Below, piece after piece: positions 15,791-25,751 of a stretch of DNA of 64,000 bases. Position numbers and translations under genes: made by a program. The stretch comes from Yamagishiella unicocca (Eukaryota; Chlorophyta; Chlorophyceae; Chlamydomonadales; Volvocaceae): NCBI GenBank assembly GCA_003116995.1, contig BDSL01000035.1:62001-126000 (forward strand), given 5' to 3'. Numbering within the stretch: the stretch's first letter is position 1; each line of letters begins with the position of its first letter. A model generated the notes under the pieces. That model ran no database searches. It worked only from the letters and a program-made list of their open reading frames with translations, and was not told the DNA's origin.

Positions 15791-17688
15791 TGGTGCGGGG
15801 GCGGCTCCGGGAGGCGGCTGCAACCCGGTCGACCCGGTCATGGACCAGCTGCGGCGAGCGTCTCTGTAGCAGGGGCGGCAGCAAGGGGGCAGGGGGAGAG
15901 CGCCCGGTTGCACGGCATAGGAAACGGAGGGCAGAAACGAGCCGGCAGCAAGGGGGCAGGGTGAGGTTGAAACACAATATAGGTTAGACGGCATAGGAAA
16001 CGGAGGGCAGGCACTAGCCGGGGGCAGCTGCCGGGGCCCGCCAGTGGTCGCGTCCTCGTGCCGTCGTCTGCCAGCTGGCCGTGAGAACAGAGCAACGGGC
16101 GCTCAGCTGCCGGGGTCATGTGCGGGCGGGCCTTATCGTCTTGTGGGACGTGGCTTCCGCAGCAGCTGGGGCGCTAGGCTGCGATTGGTTTGGGCGCGCA
16201 TGCGGGCTGCCTGTCGCAGCGCATGTGGGGCGATCGAGTGCTGCGTTGCATACTTTGGTGTTGGGTGGAGGTGGGTTGAGAGGAAACCCGTGGGTTGAGG
16301 TGGGTGGTAAGTGCATCGACGTGTGGGGCTGCAGGCGTCGGAAGCCTGGGGGTAGCATGTTGGTTTTCTGGATGTACCGAGACCTATAGATCGGATGGCT
16401 GGCATGGTGGCATACTGCTTGGAACTGGCAGCGGGCCGCCTGGTGGTGGAACTGGCGGGTGGCCAAGCAGTGTTGGGACGGAGTGCAGGGCCGGCCGCCG
16501 GTGTTCGGCGATCAGGGTGTACAATAGAGCGAGTGGGCAGCCCGGGGCGGGGGATGGTATTGGGCCAAGGAGGGTAGGATGAGGTGGTGGAGGATGAGGC
16601 AAGAAGGCAGCGAGTGAGGGCGCAGCGCAAGGTGGTCTCGGCCGAGATGTCATGCCTGAATGCCTGCGCAACCATGTACGGCATTGCAGTTGGTGTAGGT
16701 GCGCGTCCCCTGTCAACACAATTATGTTGTAAGGTACTCCAGGACTCCTGTGCGATGTGGCTGCGACGGGTTGCGCCTAGTGGGCAGCCTGTGCGGCGCA
16801 GTGGCAGCCGGAGGCATCTTCGGAGCGGGGTATGCTGCAAGCCTGCAAGCCTCCAATCCTCCAAGATGCAACGGCCCCCTGCCGCTTCCGTGACTGCTGG
16901 GGCTGCCGCGTCTTCTGTTGCGAAATCCAACGAGATCCAACGGACCCGCGGAACTGCGAAAGCCTCCCAGCTGGACAGATGCAGGCCCTCCGAATCGGTC
17001 CCAGTGGTATCATGCATACCGGTAGGCTTACGATAGCGCTTGGGCAGCGGCGGCTGAAGGAACGGGGGCGTTCGATAACAAAACACTTGCACACATGGCG
17101 ACAAGCTCCGGTGGCAGGGCAACAGCGGGCAGCTGCGCAACGCCTTACAGGTATACCGGTACTACAGTACTGGAGCGTTTCTGCCCCAAAATTGCAGGTA
17201 GGTGTTTTGACACATTGCGGTGGATCGGAGTGTCTGACGTCCGTAGTAACAATTGTTACAGTGGGATCCAGACCCGAAGGCAGAGCCATCGGGCGCATGG
17301 TCGGACACTGATGATGAGCGCGCTGCACGCAGGTGTAACTCTGCATGCGGAAGTCACATGCGTCGCAAACATGGATCCTAAAATAGGTATATCAGTTGCT
17401 CCTTCTCAACGTGCGTCTCGACGCCACCCCCTCCATACACGTTTCTTCGCTGTCCCCCTCTGCCTCTCTATCTCTCGCTGCCCCTCCACATCCTCACCCA
17501 ATGAGGAGCGTCTATTTGCAAAACCACTGTGGCTACCGCCATTGTTTTCCACTCGACTCCTTGCCCATCTCCTTGCCCCAGCGCCGTTCCTTGCACCTAC
17601 TCGTGCCTGCCACCCCTGCTGCCCCCCCGCCGGCCCCCTCCCTCGACCCTGGACAAGTCGTCCAACACCTACCTCGCTACCGGAGAGA
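15791..17688. other. Intergenic DNA downstream of ETFA
   Basis: It contains two copies of GACGGCATAGGAAACGGAGG-like sequence (near 15912 and 15987). The rest is unique. A 335-residue minus-strand frame at 16133-17140 has no recognisable domain or splice structure, so I do not call it. The ETFA 3' UTR should start here; no TGTAA signal is seen in the first 300 bases. Confidence 0.4.
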
Positions 17689-17887
17689 ATGGCCTTCTCC
17701 ACCTCCGCCAGGTGCTTCCCCTCCTCCCCCTTACGCCTGCACTGCTGTCGTCTCACGCAGGCCGCTCATGCAGGCAGGGCAGAAGGCCGCCCCGTTCATC
17801 CTGGCCAGTACGGCAGCCACCCTCGTGAAAGACCTTTACGACCCTCGCGCAGATGGTACAAATGCGGGGCGCTTCGGAGGCGGTTGA
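17689..17887 (+). CDS. Candidate two-exon gene for a 49-residue protein, function unknown
   Basis: Join 17689-17711 and 17761-17887 encodes a 49-residue protein: it starts MAFSTSARPLMQAGQKAAPF, continues ILASTAATLVKDLYDPRADG, and ends TNAGRFGGG before TGA. The first exon ends with AG before GTGC, the intron is 49 bp and ends CGCAG, and the two exons join in phase. The N-terminus is Ser/Arg/Ala-rich without early acidic residues, and a short hydrophobic stretch (APFILASTAATLV) follows. That resembles small mitochondrial inner-membrane subunits, but I do not recognise a family and the assignment is only an impression. Intron 1 is unusually short for this window. It could instead be the last exons of a longer gene. 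Confidence 0.4.
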
Positions 17888-18829
17888 ATCCAGGGATGAC
17901 AGTCAGAAACGATTGTGGCGTGGCGGAATCGTACGGTATCTCCCCCGTGCCTAGATCCTCACGCCCCGGGCTCACATGCCCTGCCCTCCCTCGCCCTTGA
18001 AAGCCGCCGTGCCGTGGAGGGGGCGTCGGGCAACGGCACGTCAGGCGCACTTCCGCCCGGCCGCTACGTAGACGCCCTGCCGCCCGGAAGCACATGCGTG
18101 CACGCCGTGCGCTGCTCGTCCCCAGTTCGCCGCCCTTTCCTTTTTCGTTATCTTCTGCTCACACCTAAAACGCCGCTTCCATGGCGCCGCCGCCGCCGCC
18201 GCCGCAAACCGGTGGCGCAGTGCGTGTTTCGGCGCCCGCCGCGCCACTCCCCCCCCGCCGCCTCCACGATGCGTCCGCCCAATCCCACCCGCGGTTCCAG
18301 CCATACATTCCAGCCCATGCCCCAGCTCGCACCGGCGCACCGTACCAGCCCATGCCCCAGCCCATGCCCCAACCCAGTTCTCTCGCATGCATCTCAAAAC
18401 GTCTGTCCTAAACGGTTTTTTTCGGGCATCCACGGGTCTTCCTCGAACGCCCCTGCACATCACCCAGCTCTCCCCGGCGCACCGTACCAGCAGCGGACCC
18501 TCCGCAGGGGCCACCCCGCGCTCCCTATCCTAGGTCGCAGCCGCACCCTCCAAGCCACGAGTGCCTTCCTTGCAAGGATGGGTCGCAGCATCCCGGAGCG
18601 CAGTCCTAACATCTCGGAGCGCAGTCCTAAGCACGATGACACAGACTGACGCGCTCCACCCGCGCGTGCTGGTGGCGGCGCCAAAACCGCCACAGCCTGC
18701 AGTTTTTGCTGCAGCCTGCATACAAGGGATGAAACGAACGGGTCCCAGCAGTCCCAACGCCCCCTGCCCTGGCCCAGAGGCCAACGCCGCTGTTCTGCCT
18801 CTTTCTCCCCAGCCCCCTATGTTGTACCA
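17888..18829. other. Intergenic DNA up to the LTR element
   Basis: It holds a copy of the dispersed intronic repeat at 18360-18450 (CAGTTCTCTCGCATGCATCT through CCACGGGTCTTCCTCGAA) and a (CCG)n run near 18183-18205. A plus-strand frame at 18561-18848 shows no family. The retrotransposon interrupts the DNA at 18830. Confidence 0.4.
18360..18450 (+). repeat. Copy of the dispersed intronic repeat family in intergenic DNA
   Basis: It reads CCCCAACCCAGTTCTCTCGC, ATGCATCTCAAAACGTCTGT, CCTAAACGG, then CATCCACGGGTCTTCCTC. It matches the 3' half of the 13505-13720 copy almost base for base, which shows that the family is not restricted to introns. Confidence 0.85.
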
Positions 18830-19244
18830 CGAGTTCTATAGGTGGTAGTGATAACTACCGGTTGAGCGAAGTGCCAAAGATGAACCAGGGCGAAGAGTTC
18901 CGCTGGCGGGCGGTCGTACAGCAGGACCGGAACTGACCGGACGGCTCCGCTACAGACAGCGATAGGCGAAGATCGCCAGGCATCAACCGATAGATAAGTA
19001 AGACGGAAATCAAGGAGACGTCTACCAGTGACCAGTGTCACGGCGACGCAAAGGTGCGAAGCCCCGTGGGACGACGTTCAGTAACGTCGAACCGTAAGTA
19101 AGATGCAGTTAAGTTAGTTACGGCCAGATAAGACTCCGGTCGGCACGAGTAAGTAAGATTAAACGTCGCAAGGATAAGATAAATAAGGGTAAGTAAGTAA
19201 CGAGTAGTCATGTGAGGCTGACAGACCCAACTGGTACCGTAACC
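18830..19244 (-). repeat. 3' LTR of the Gypsy element (approximate)
   Basis: The segment 19028-19243 matches 22337-22543 in direct orientation (about 90 percent by eye, for example AGTTAAGTTAGTTACGGCCA and GGCTGACAGACCCAACTGGT). It lies at the 3' end of the minus-strand pol and extends to the TACAACA-type terminus at 18830. The inner border overlaps the last codons of the pol frame. Confidence 0.65.
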
Positions 19245-20335
19245 TCGGTGTCAGGTCCTGTGTCCTTTGGCGCCCGGTACTGTCGCACCAAGGAAACATG
19301 GTAAGTAGGGTGGATGCGCAGGGCCGCAGGCAGGATGAGCTCGACAGCTGCACTCCCGACCATACGTTTCACAGCAAAGGGGCCAATCCAGCGTGGCTGA
19401 AGTTTACGTGTACCCGACAAGGAGCGCAAGTTCTTCGTGCTCAGGAGGACTTCGTCACCCACGGTAAAGGTGATATCCTTCTTGCCAAGGTTGTAGTACG
19501 CCGTCGTTCGCTGTTGCGCAGCCTCCAAGCATCGTTTGGCCTCAGACAGGCGGGTGACAAAAGAGTCGACGAAAGCCTTCGCTGCGGGCACCGGAATGTC
19601 AAGTTCACGGGACACAGGCGTCGCCGGGTGGAATCCATAATTCAGGAAGAACGGGGACGGCCCAGTTGAACGATTGACAGCATTGTTCATGGCAAATTCC
19701 GCAGCAGATAAGTGTGTGTCCCACGTGTCAGGGTGCAAGCCGGCAAAGTTGCGAGTACGTCGCCTGGAGTGCGGTTCATGCGTTCAGTTCGCCCGTCAGT
19801 CTGAGGGTGATGCGCCGTGGACAGGTTCACACGAGCACCGATCAAGTCGCCCAAAGCGGCCCAAAACTTACTACCGAACTGCGGCCCGCGATCGGAAACG
19901 ACCGACTTAGGCACTCCGTGAAGGCGAACAACATTGCGGTTTGTTTTGTCGGCAGTGACAGTGGTGGTCGTAGGCACAAGATGCACAAGATGCGCCATTT
20001 TCGTTACGCGATCGACCAAAACACGCACGGCGTCGTATCCCCCCTCAGTTTTGGGCAGGGCAACGACGTAGTCAAGCGACACGCTTTCCCAGGGGGCGTC
20101 CGGAACAGGCAGGGGCTGGAGAAGCCCATGGGGTTTACCGGACAAAGGCTTGTTGCGTTGGCAGGTGTCGCAGCGTTCCACGAGGCGCGGCGGCGTCGTG
20201 AACCAGACTGGACCACCATGAGGTGCGGCGGACGAGGTCGACCAGGCGGGAAACACCAGGATGCCCGGAAAGCGGGTCCGAATGGCAGCGAGTCAGGATG
20301 TCGTGGCGAAGTTGGTCATCAATGGGCACAACCAC
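19208..20335 (-). pseudogene. Gypsy integrase region (zinc-binding, catalytic core, C-terminal domain), frames broken
   Basis: On the minus strand the first part reads HDILTRCHSDPLSGHPGVSR, the His pair of the HHCC zinc-binding domain, then CDTCQRNK in another frame. The catalytic core follows with SLDYVVALPKTEGGYDA, VVSDRGPQFGSKFWAALGD and HHPQTDGRTERMNR, giving the D,D,E triad. After a frame shift near 19.7 kb the chain continues DTHLSAAEFAMNNAVNRSTG and ends in a chromodomain-free C-terminal segment with LQPRWIGPFAVKR and ALRIHPTYHVSLVR. The shifts show that the pol frame is no longer intact. Gypsy/Ty3 integrase is clear from the order and motifs. Confidence 0.85.
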
Positions 20336-20429
20336 CAGGCGCTGATCAAGGGGACGTACTGAGACGAATCATACCTTTGGCAAGCAAGTCAGTCACTTGC
20401 CGTTCAACCTCGTCGAGCTCCAAGGGGCT

Positions 20430-21482
20430 TCAGCGGTACATTGGACGTGAAACGGGCTGAGCGCCTGGAGTCAACGGGATGGTGTGGTCCACGGGTCGGA
20501 CCGGAGGGAGCCCGGGAATCTCACGGAAAACGTCTGCGTATTCGCTAAGGAGCGACGTGACAGCTGGATCCCGCGTCTCAGCTGGCACAGCAGCAGCGTT
20601 ACGATGGACAGTAGGACGGACAAGCAGCGCGTGAGCACCCTTACGGGGCCATAGGCGTGAGATCGCAGCCTTGCTGACCCTTGCCGGTGGAGTAACAGTA
20701 AGGCGAAGGGAGCCCACAGAAAGGCGAAGCGTAACCTGGCCCAAGATAGCCTGCGTACCACCGTCAGCGAGGTGAACGTGCGACCAGGGGCACGGCCGAA
20801 TAGGCAAACCAAGGCGGTGGACGACGGGAGCACCGATGAAGTCGTGGCTGGCACCCGAGTCGAGAAGCACAGTAAGGGCGAGGTTGACAGCAGTGACAGG
20901 GATCACAGGCAATGAACTCGCAGTCGAAAGGGCAGAAGCAACTGCCAAAGAAGAGACGAACGGCTCAGCGGGCGGAGCGGTACAGGGCAGCGCGACGTCG
21001 TACCAAAGCTCGGCAGTATAAGGCAGGCCAGGCAGGGTAACCGTACGACCATCAACAGTCCAGCCAGCAGACAGGGACGTACCGGCAGCAAAGCGGCGGA
21101 GACAACGCATACCTGAGAGGAGCGCAGCACTTCGCGCGGCGACATGAGCCGGGACCAAGAGAGCCAGGGCGGAGTCAGGGCGGCGACGCTTGCAAGCACG
21201 GTGGTGAGAAGGCAAAGAACGCAAGCGCGAAACAAAGGAGGGAATCGCCAGGATGGTGTGGCCGCCAACATCAACGGAGGAGAAGGAACGACCGCGGGGC
21301 GCGAACAGATTACAAGAAGCGTCGAAACCAGCGCAAACAGCGACGACATCAAACGTGAAAGGACGACCCACGGAAGTGTCCAACTCAGCAAATACAGAAG
21401 GCAGCAGAGCCCGAACATGGCGGCGAACAATCAAGTCAGGCGGTGGAGGCAACAATTTAGGCGAGGAACCCCCCGACAGCAC
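20430..21482 (-). pseudogene. Gypsy aspartic protease and start of reverse transcriptase
   Basis: A 350-residue minus-strand frame carries the retropepsin active site LDSGASHDFIGA about 60 percent along, followed by ILGQVTLRLS. It ends SEYADVFREIPGLPPVRPVD and HTIPLTPGAQPVSRPMYR, the standard entry into a Gypsy reverse transcriptase. Sequence just beyond continues ELDEVERQVTDLLAKGMIRL and then jumps to integrase-type sequence near 20.35 kb. The RT catalytic YxDD box and RNase H are therefore absent. The frame seems to begin after a gag stop codon. Confidence 0.85.
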
Positions 21483-21487
21483 CTGAG

Positions 21488-21650
21488 CAAACTCCTATTT
21501 GTTCTTGGCCTGGGCCTCGGCGGCCTTGTGCGCGAGGCACGCCGCCTGCCCAGCGACAGCAGGCGGGCTAAATTCCGGGCACTGAGCGTACGCGTGCGTG
21601 GTTGAGCCACAGGAGAAGCACTGGTGCGAGGGGCCCTTGTCTGCGCCTAC
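21488..21650 (-). pseudogene. Gag C-terminus with CCHC zinc knuckle
   Basis: On the minus strand the frame reads GPSHQCFSCGSTTHAYAQC, a perfect C-x2-C-x4-H-x4-C knuckle of a retroelement nucleocapsid, then an Ala/Lys-rich end AAEAQAKNK and a TAG stop just before the protease frame. The knuckle is cut at its 5' side by the palindrome centre. Confidence 0.8.
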
Positions 21651-21835
21651 GCAGTTCTTTGATCAGACGGGTCGCGCGCTGAAGCTGGGGCAGGTGCGGG
21701 AGATGAATTCAAATTCATCTCCCGCACCTGCCCCAGCTTCAGCGCGCGACCCGTCTGATCAAAGAACTGAGTGGGCGCAGACAAGGGCCCCTCCTCCTCC
21801 GCGCACCAGTGCTTCTCCTGTGGCTCAACCACGCA
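21595..21835. repeat. Near-perfect inverted repeat (palindrome) inside the Gypsy element
   Basis: Two arms of about 120 bp face each other across a 2-bp centre at GATGAATTCAAATTCATC. The right arm differs by a small insertion (CTCCTCCG-like) and a few substitutions. Both arms encode the gag zinc-knuckle region. A second, perfect 20-bp stem (GCGAGGTAAGGCGCGACAAC) with a 22-nt loop follows immediately at 21836-21897. Confidence 0.92.
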
Positions 21836-21899
21836 GCGAGGTAAGGCGCGACAACGAACGTTGCACATGCCAATGCTGTTGTCGCGCCTTACCTCGCAA

Positions 21900-22337
21900 T
21901 ACCCAGGCGGATGATATGCCGCCTGTCCCACCTTCCGCTGCCCACAAGCCGCCGACTTTAGCTGCGGCCTCCATCGGCCATCGGGCCACTTCGGCTGGCG
22001 GTCCTTCTTCGGGCGACCTTCCTCGGGTTGGTATCCCACCGCCGGTGCTTAACCTAGATGAGCGGTTAGATGCTAAGAAGACGTCTGCCCACGTCCAGTC
22101 CTTTCTGCGAGTTGCGCGACTGCTCTTTTCGGTCGTGTCCTGGGGCCGCCACGAGCCTTCCTGCTTACTGTATTTGTCGCAAGCGTTGCGTGGTCTCGCG
22201 AAGCTGTGGTACGATGACTGGTCCCTGTCCCAACCCGCTTCCCGCTTGACCGTACAGTCCGTAATCGATGCACTGACCGTTCGCTTCGCACCCCAGATCC
22301 ACACCTTAGAGACTGAGGCGCGTTATCGCTTTCGTGG
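21900..22337 (+). pseudogene. Inverted gag capsid fragment of the Gypsy element
   Basis: The plus-strand frame reads PPVLNLDERLDAKKTSAHVQ, FLRVARLLF, CLLYLSQALRGLAKLWYDDW and SVIDALTVRFAPQIHTLETE. The charge pattern and the A-K-L-W-Y-D-D-W segment are typical of Ty3-type gag capsid. It is in opposite orientation to the pol frames and joins the LTR copy directly at its right end. The inversion point is the palindrome at 21595-21897. Confidence 0.75.
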
Positions 22338-22550
22338 CCAGTGCCACGGCGACACAAAGGTGCGAAGCCCCGTGGGAAGACGTTCAGTAAACTCGAACCG
22401 TAAGTTAGATGCAGTTAAGTTAGTTACGGCCAGATAAGACTCCGGTCGGCAAGAGTAAGTAAGGGTAAACGCCGTAAGGATAAGTAAGGGTAAGTAAGTG
22501 GCGAGTAGTTATGTGAGGCTGACAGACCCAACTGGTACCGTAATACAACA
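22338..22550 (-). repeat. 5' LTR fragment of the Gypsy element
   Basis: A direct repeat of 19028-19243, ending with TACAACA at 22550. It is truncated on its inner side, where the inverted gag fragment begins at about 22337. Confidence 0.7.
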
Positions 22551-23732
22551 CCCTGGCCCTCCGTCCGTCATCGCCCTAACCGCCAGTCCGCTCAGCCGCT
22601 CGGCTGCCGTGACCTACCTTCTGCACAACTCCCTGCGCACTGCTCCCTCCGCCCCCACCCCGGCACCCCACAACACCCCCCTGCCCATATCCACCCGTAC
22701 CTGCCAGCACCACCATCCCTCCTCAGATCCTCTCCCTCTGCAGCCCAGCCCAGCCCAGAACGGCACCCTCCGTCCTCGCTACACCCCCTCCCTGGCGCAC
22801 GCACTCATCCGCTATTCAAACTTCGCTCCCTCCCACAGACGCCTCCGGCCGGCTCCTCCGGCCACCTCTATTCCGCCCGATACGGCTTTGCGGCGGCACC
22901 ATGCATTGTCTGCCGCTCCTCTCTCCGCTGTCGCCGCTTGCCGCTGCTTCCCACCGCCCGGCCTCGCAACGCGCAATGCACGCCGACACATCTGGGGCCC
23001 TACGCATGCTCTCACCCACGTCATAAATCCATACAGCCGCTCACCGCACGCTCCTGTATGCACATCCGGCCGACCGACAGCAAACCCCGGCTCCCTCACC
23101 GCGCCGCCTCGGACACTTCGTTGTGTTGGCCCTCTGTTGCCGCCGCCGCTGCTCCTGCAACCCCGGCAGCCCCGAATGGCGTCGTCCGCCTCCCCCGCCT
23201 CCCCCGGGGTTCGAGTCTCGGTAAGCTGCTGCCGGCGCAGGCTCGGGTTGTTTTGAGGTCACGGCCAAAAGTGCCAGGCGGTAAAAAAACGAGTGCCGCG
23301 GCCCCCTGCTGCCGCACTCGTTTCCCTTGTCATTTCCCAGCCCGATTTTCCGAAGGTCACCTCACCGTGTCCAGCGCCCCCCCCCAAAAGGAGCAACAGC
23401 ACGTGTCCGAAAACTATTCGCCGGCTGGTTTCCGCCCTCCGTTTCCTAGGTCGTGTAACCGGGTCTTCTCGCCACCCCCCAGCAGCAGTGCCACACCCCG
23501 TCGCGTCCACGGGCCTTCCTCAACCCAGTCCCGTCCACACGCTTCCGTGCCAATTCCCGTGCACGGATTTTAGGCACGCACACCGAATCCTCCAGCATGC
23601 AACCTCACGTACGTGCTCAAAACCTTTCTCCCGCTGGTCACTTTCTTCTTCGGTTCACGGGTTTCCCTGCTGCCCCCCTGTGTGTGTGCTTGTGTGTTGT
23701 GGCATCGGCGCCCGGACCGCTCACCGCTCGCC
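22551..23732. other. Intergenic DNA right of the LTR element
   Basis: C-rich unique sequence with open frames on the plus strand but no recognisable domain. It contains motifs of the dispersed families at about 23440-23530 (TCGTGTAACCGGGTCTTC; CCACGGGCCTTCCTCAACCC) and 23590-23625 (CTCCAGCATGCAACCTCACG). Confidence 0.4.
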
Positions 23733-24008
23733 GTACGACAGCAAGTAGCTCCTAGGCCAGCCGTGAGACAGCAAGTAGCTCCTAGGCCAGCCGTGAGACA
23801 GCAAGTATCTCCTAGGGCAGCCGTGAGACAGCCAAGTAGCTCCTAGGGCAGCCGTGAGACAGCAAGTAGCTCCTAGGGCAGCCGTGAGACAGCAAGTAGC
23901 TCCTAGGGCAGCCGTGAGACAGCAAGTAGCTCCTAGGACAGCCGTGTAACAGCAAGTAGCTCCTAGGACAGCCGTGTAACAGCAAGTAGCTCGTAGGACA
24001 GCCGTGAC
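23733..24008. repeat. 30-bp minisatellite, about nine copies
   Basis: The unit is CAGCCGTGAGACAGCAAGTA then GCTCCTAGGG. Copies differ at a few positions (GGCC or GGAC near the end, GTAAC instead of GAGAC in the last ones). Because 30 is a multiple of three, both strands keep long open frames (for example repeats of SHGCPRSYLL on the minus strand). I treat these as artefacts of the repeat. Confidence 0.9.
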
Positions 24009-25751
24009 AATATGCGCGAGCCGTGAGCAACGGCGTCCGTGCTGCCGAGCTCTGCGGCCATGAGCCTGCAATTAAACCCGCAGTCGCGAGCCGACCCTCC
24101 CACCAGCACAACTGAGCAGCGCCGGCGCTGCCCTTCTCCCGTCCCACTCTCAACCACGCCCGTCCGCCCTAGCTCTCTTACCTTGTTCACATCGGAATGC
24201 CGTGGCTTGCGGCGTTCGATGCGGTCCTCGCAAGGCGGTGATCAACATGGCTGGCCCCAAGGGGCAGCGAACATGCCCTGTGACGGTGCGCTTCTTTGCA
24301 ATACCCCTGTTCGCGCAACCACTAACCGTACTAACCACGCAATGCCTGAGGCGTCGCCGCTCTCCACGAAGGTGTGCGCCGGCGGCCACCGTCCAGAGCG
24401 CAGGTGCAGTCAGCGCGCCGCCCCTCAAGTCCATGAGCAAGTGCGCGGGAGTGGAGTAGCACGCGGCACAGCACAGCACACCGTCGGTTCCGCATGTCCA
24501 CGCTTCCCGTTAGCGTTCCGTAGCGCTACGATTCCTTAGATGCCGCCGGACAGAGACCGATGGGTGCCTCACACGTGGGCGCATTTACGCGTCGCTGGAG
24601 CCTGGACTGGACGGCGCAGCCAGGAGATGAGGGCGTGGGCAAGGGGCAGCAGGTCAGTGAATGTGGAGGTCGATTCTGACGTTTTCACAGGGAGGTGCGG
24701 CAGCATGCAGCGCAGGACGTGATTGGTGGCAAATAACCCCAACTCAGGATTCAGTGTTACATAGAGAGCGGTAAGGGCTGTGTTTCAAGGGACACGGCGT
24801 TGCGGGCTTACCCATGTTATGCTCCAGCTGCATGCAGGTACAGATAACACCTCAGCGAAGGTTGGAAGCACTAATTTTGGTAATGATTTTATGCAATGGA
24901 ACCTTACACTGTATGGTGCGTGCTTGCCCACAGCGAGTGCAGGGCCAAACATTATGAAGCACGCCTTGCTGAATAAAATTTTGGGGACGTGCTGGGAGCT
25001 CAGCTGATTGGCAGAAAAAGCGTAAAGTCGTTCGGGTACACATCGAATGGCAGCGTCTAAGTATGCAATGGGGCCGTATGTATAAGGTCGGACATGGGGC
25101 AGGTCTGACGCGGTGCTCGGGTTCTAAGAGGACTGTACGAGAGTCTAAGGACGTCCGGCGCGTTTAAAAATACTAACAAGCAAAGGAGCGGCTTACTTTG
25201 ATTTGAAGATAATATTACACATATACTAAGCCCACAACAGGAACCGTTCACCCAAGACTTCCTTAAGGCGTCGCGCCCGCAGCCCTCAACACGACGAGCG
25301 GCCACTACCCAGAAACTTTTTACAACAAAGCCCCATTCCGTTTCACTCATCGTTGGCTTCAAGATAATCCGATAGCGCTGTCTGGCACTACCAACGTGGA
25401 CTGGCGGCGCGGACTTTTCACATCCTTCAGGAAGGAGGAGAAGCTACCTTGGCATCGCGAACGCGCCTTAAGGCCACCGCAGCAGCCTCACTTTGTAATT
25501 ATATCCTTTCAAGCTTGCACGGTGAGCATGCAAGCCCGACTGTTCTGCCAGTTGTCAATTGTGCACGCGGCCTCTAGTAACGCTTTCCAGCTGGCGCATA
25601 CCTGTTTCGATTATGCATCATTATTTATGCCCATTTCTAGTGCCCTAACTGTCGTATGGTCATTGCCCCGGTCCTCCGTGTCGCAGGTGCCAACCCTTGA
25701 TTCGCGGGCATTTTGCGAGCGCTTTCGGCTGGAGCCTAGTGCTATTGATAT
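24009..25751. other. Intergenic DNA upstream of the Tubby-like gene
   Basis: No supported gene. A good-looking minus-strand donor (AACAAG before GTAAGAG, near 24176) follows DRIERRKPRHSDVNK and might mark one exon of an unrecognised minus-strand gene, but no partner exon was found. The last few hundred bases should contain the promoter and 5' UTR of the Tubby-like gene. Confidence 0.35.

Larger units (their letters stand above)
18830..22550 (-). mobile_element. Rearranged Ty3/Gypsy LTR retrotransposon, non-functional
   Basis: The element is bounded by TGTTGTA at 18830 and TACAACA at 22550, perfect 7-bp LTR-type termini, with near-identical flanking pentamers CCCTA and CCCTG. Minus-strand order is LTR (about 22338-22550), gag zinc knuckle, protease, start of RT, integrase, LTR (18830 to about 19244). 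Protease shows LDSGASHDFIG. Integrase shows an HHCC region and a D,D,E core, followed by a C-terminal GPY/F-like segment. Between MIRLSTSP near 20370 and the integrase N-terminus nearly the whole reverse transcriptase and RNase H are missing. The capsid part of gag is on the plus strand, so the 5' part has been inverted around a palindrome. Several frames are broken. It is a dead or purely non-autonomous copy. Confidence 0.85.

Noticed and set aside
16133..17140. Minus-strand ORF of 335 codons downstream of ETFA
   Set aside because: No domain, no splice logic and biased composition; probably open by chance in GC-rich DNA.
23733..24008. CRISPR-like regular repeat array
   Set aside because: The repeats are contiguous with no unique spacers, and the DNA is eukaryotic nuclear.
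24150..24479. Minus-strand exon candidate ending DRIERRKPRHSDVNK with donor GTAAGAG
   Set aside because: The donor is good, but no acceptor, partner exon or domain could be found, so it is only mentioned in the intergenic entry.
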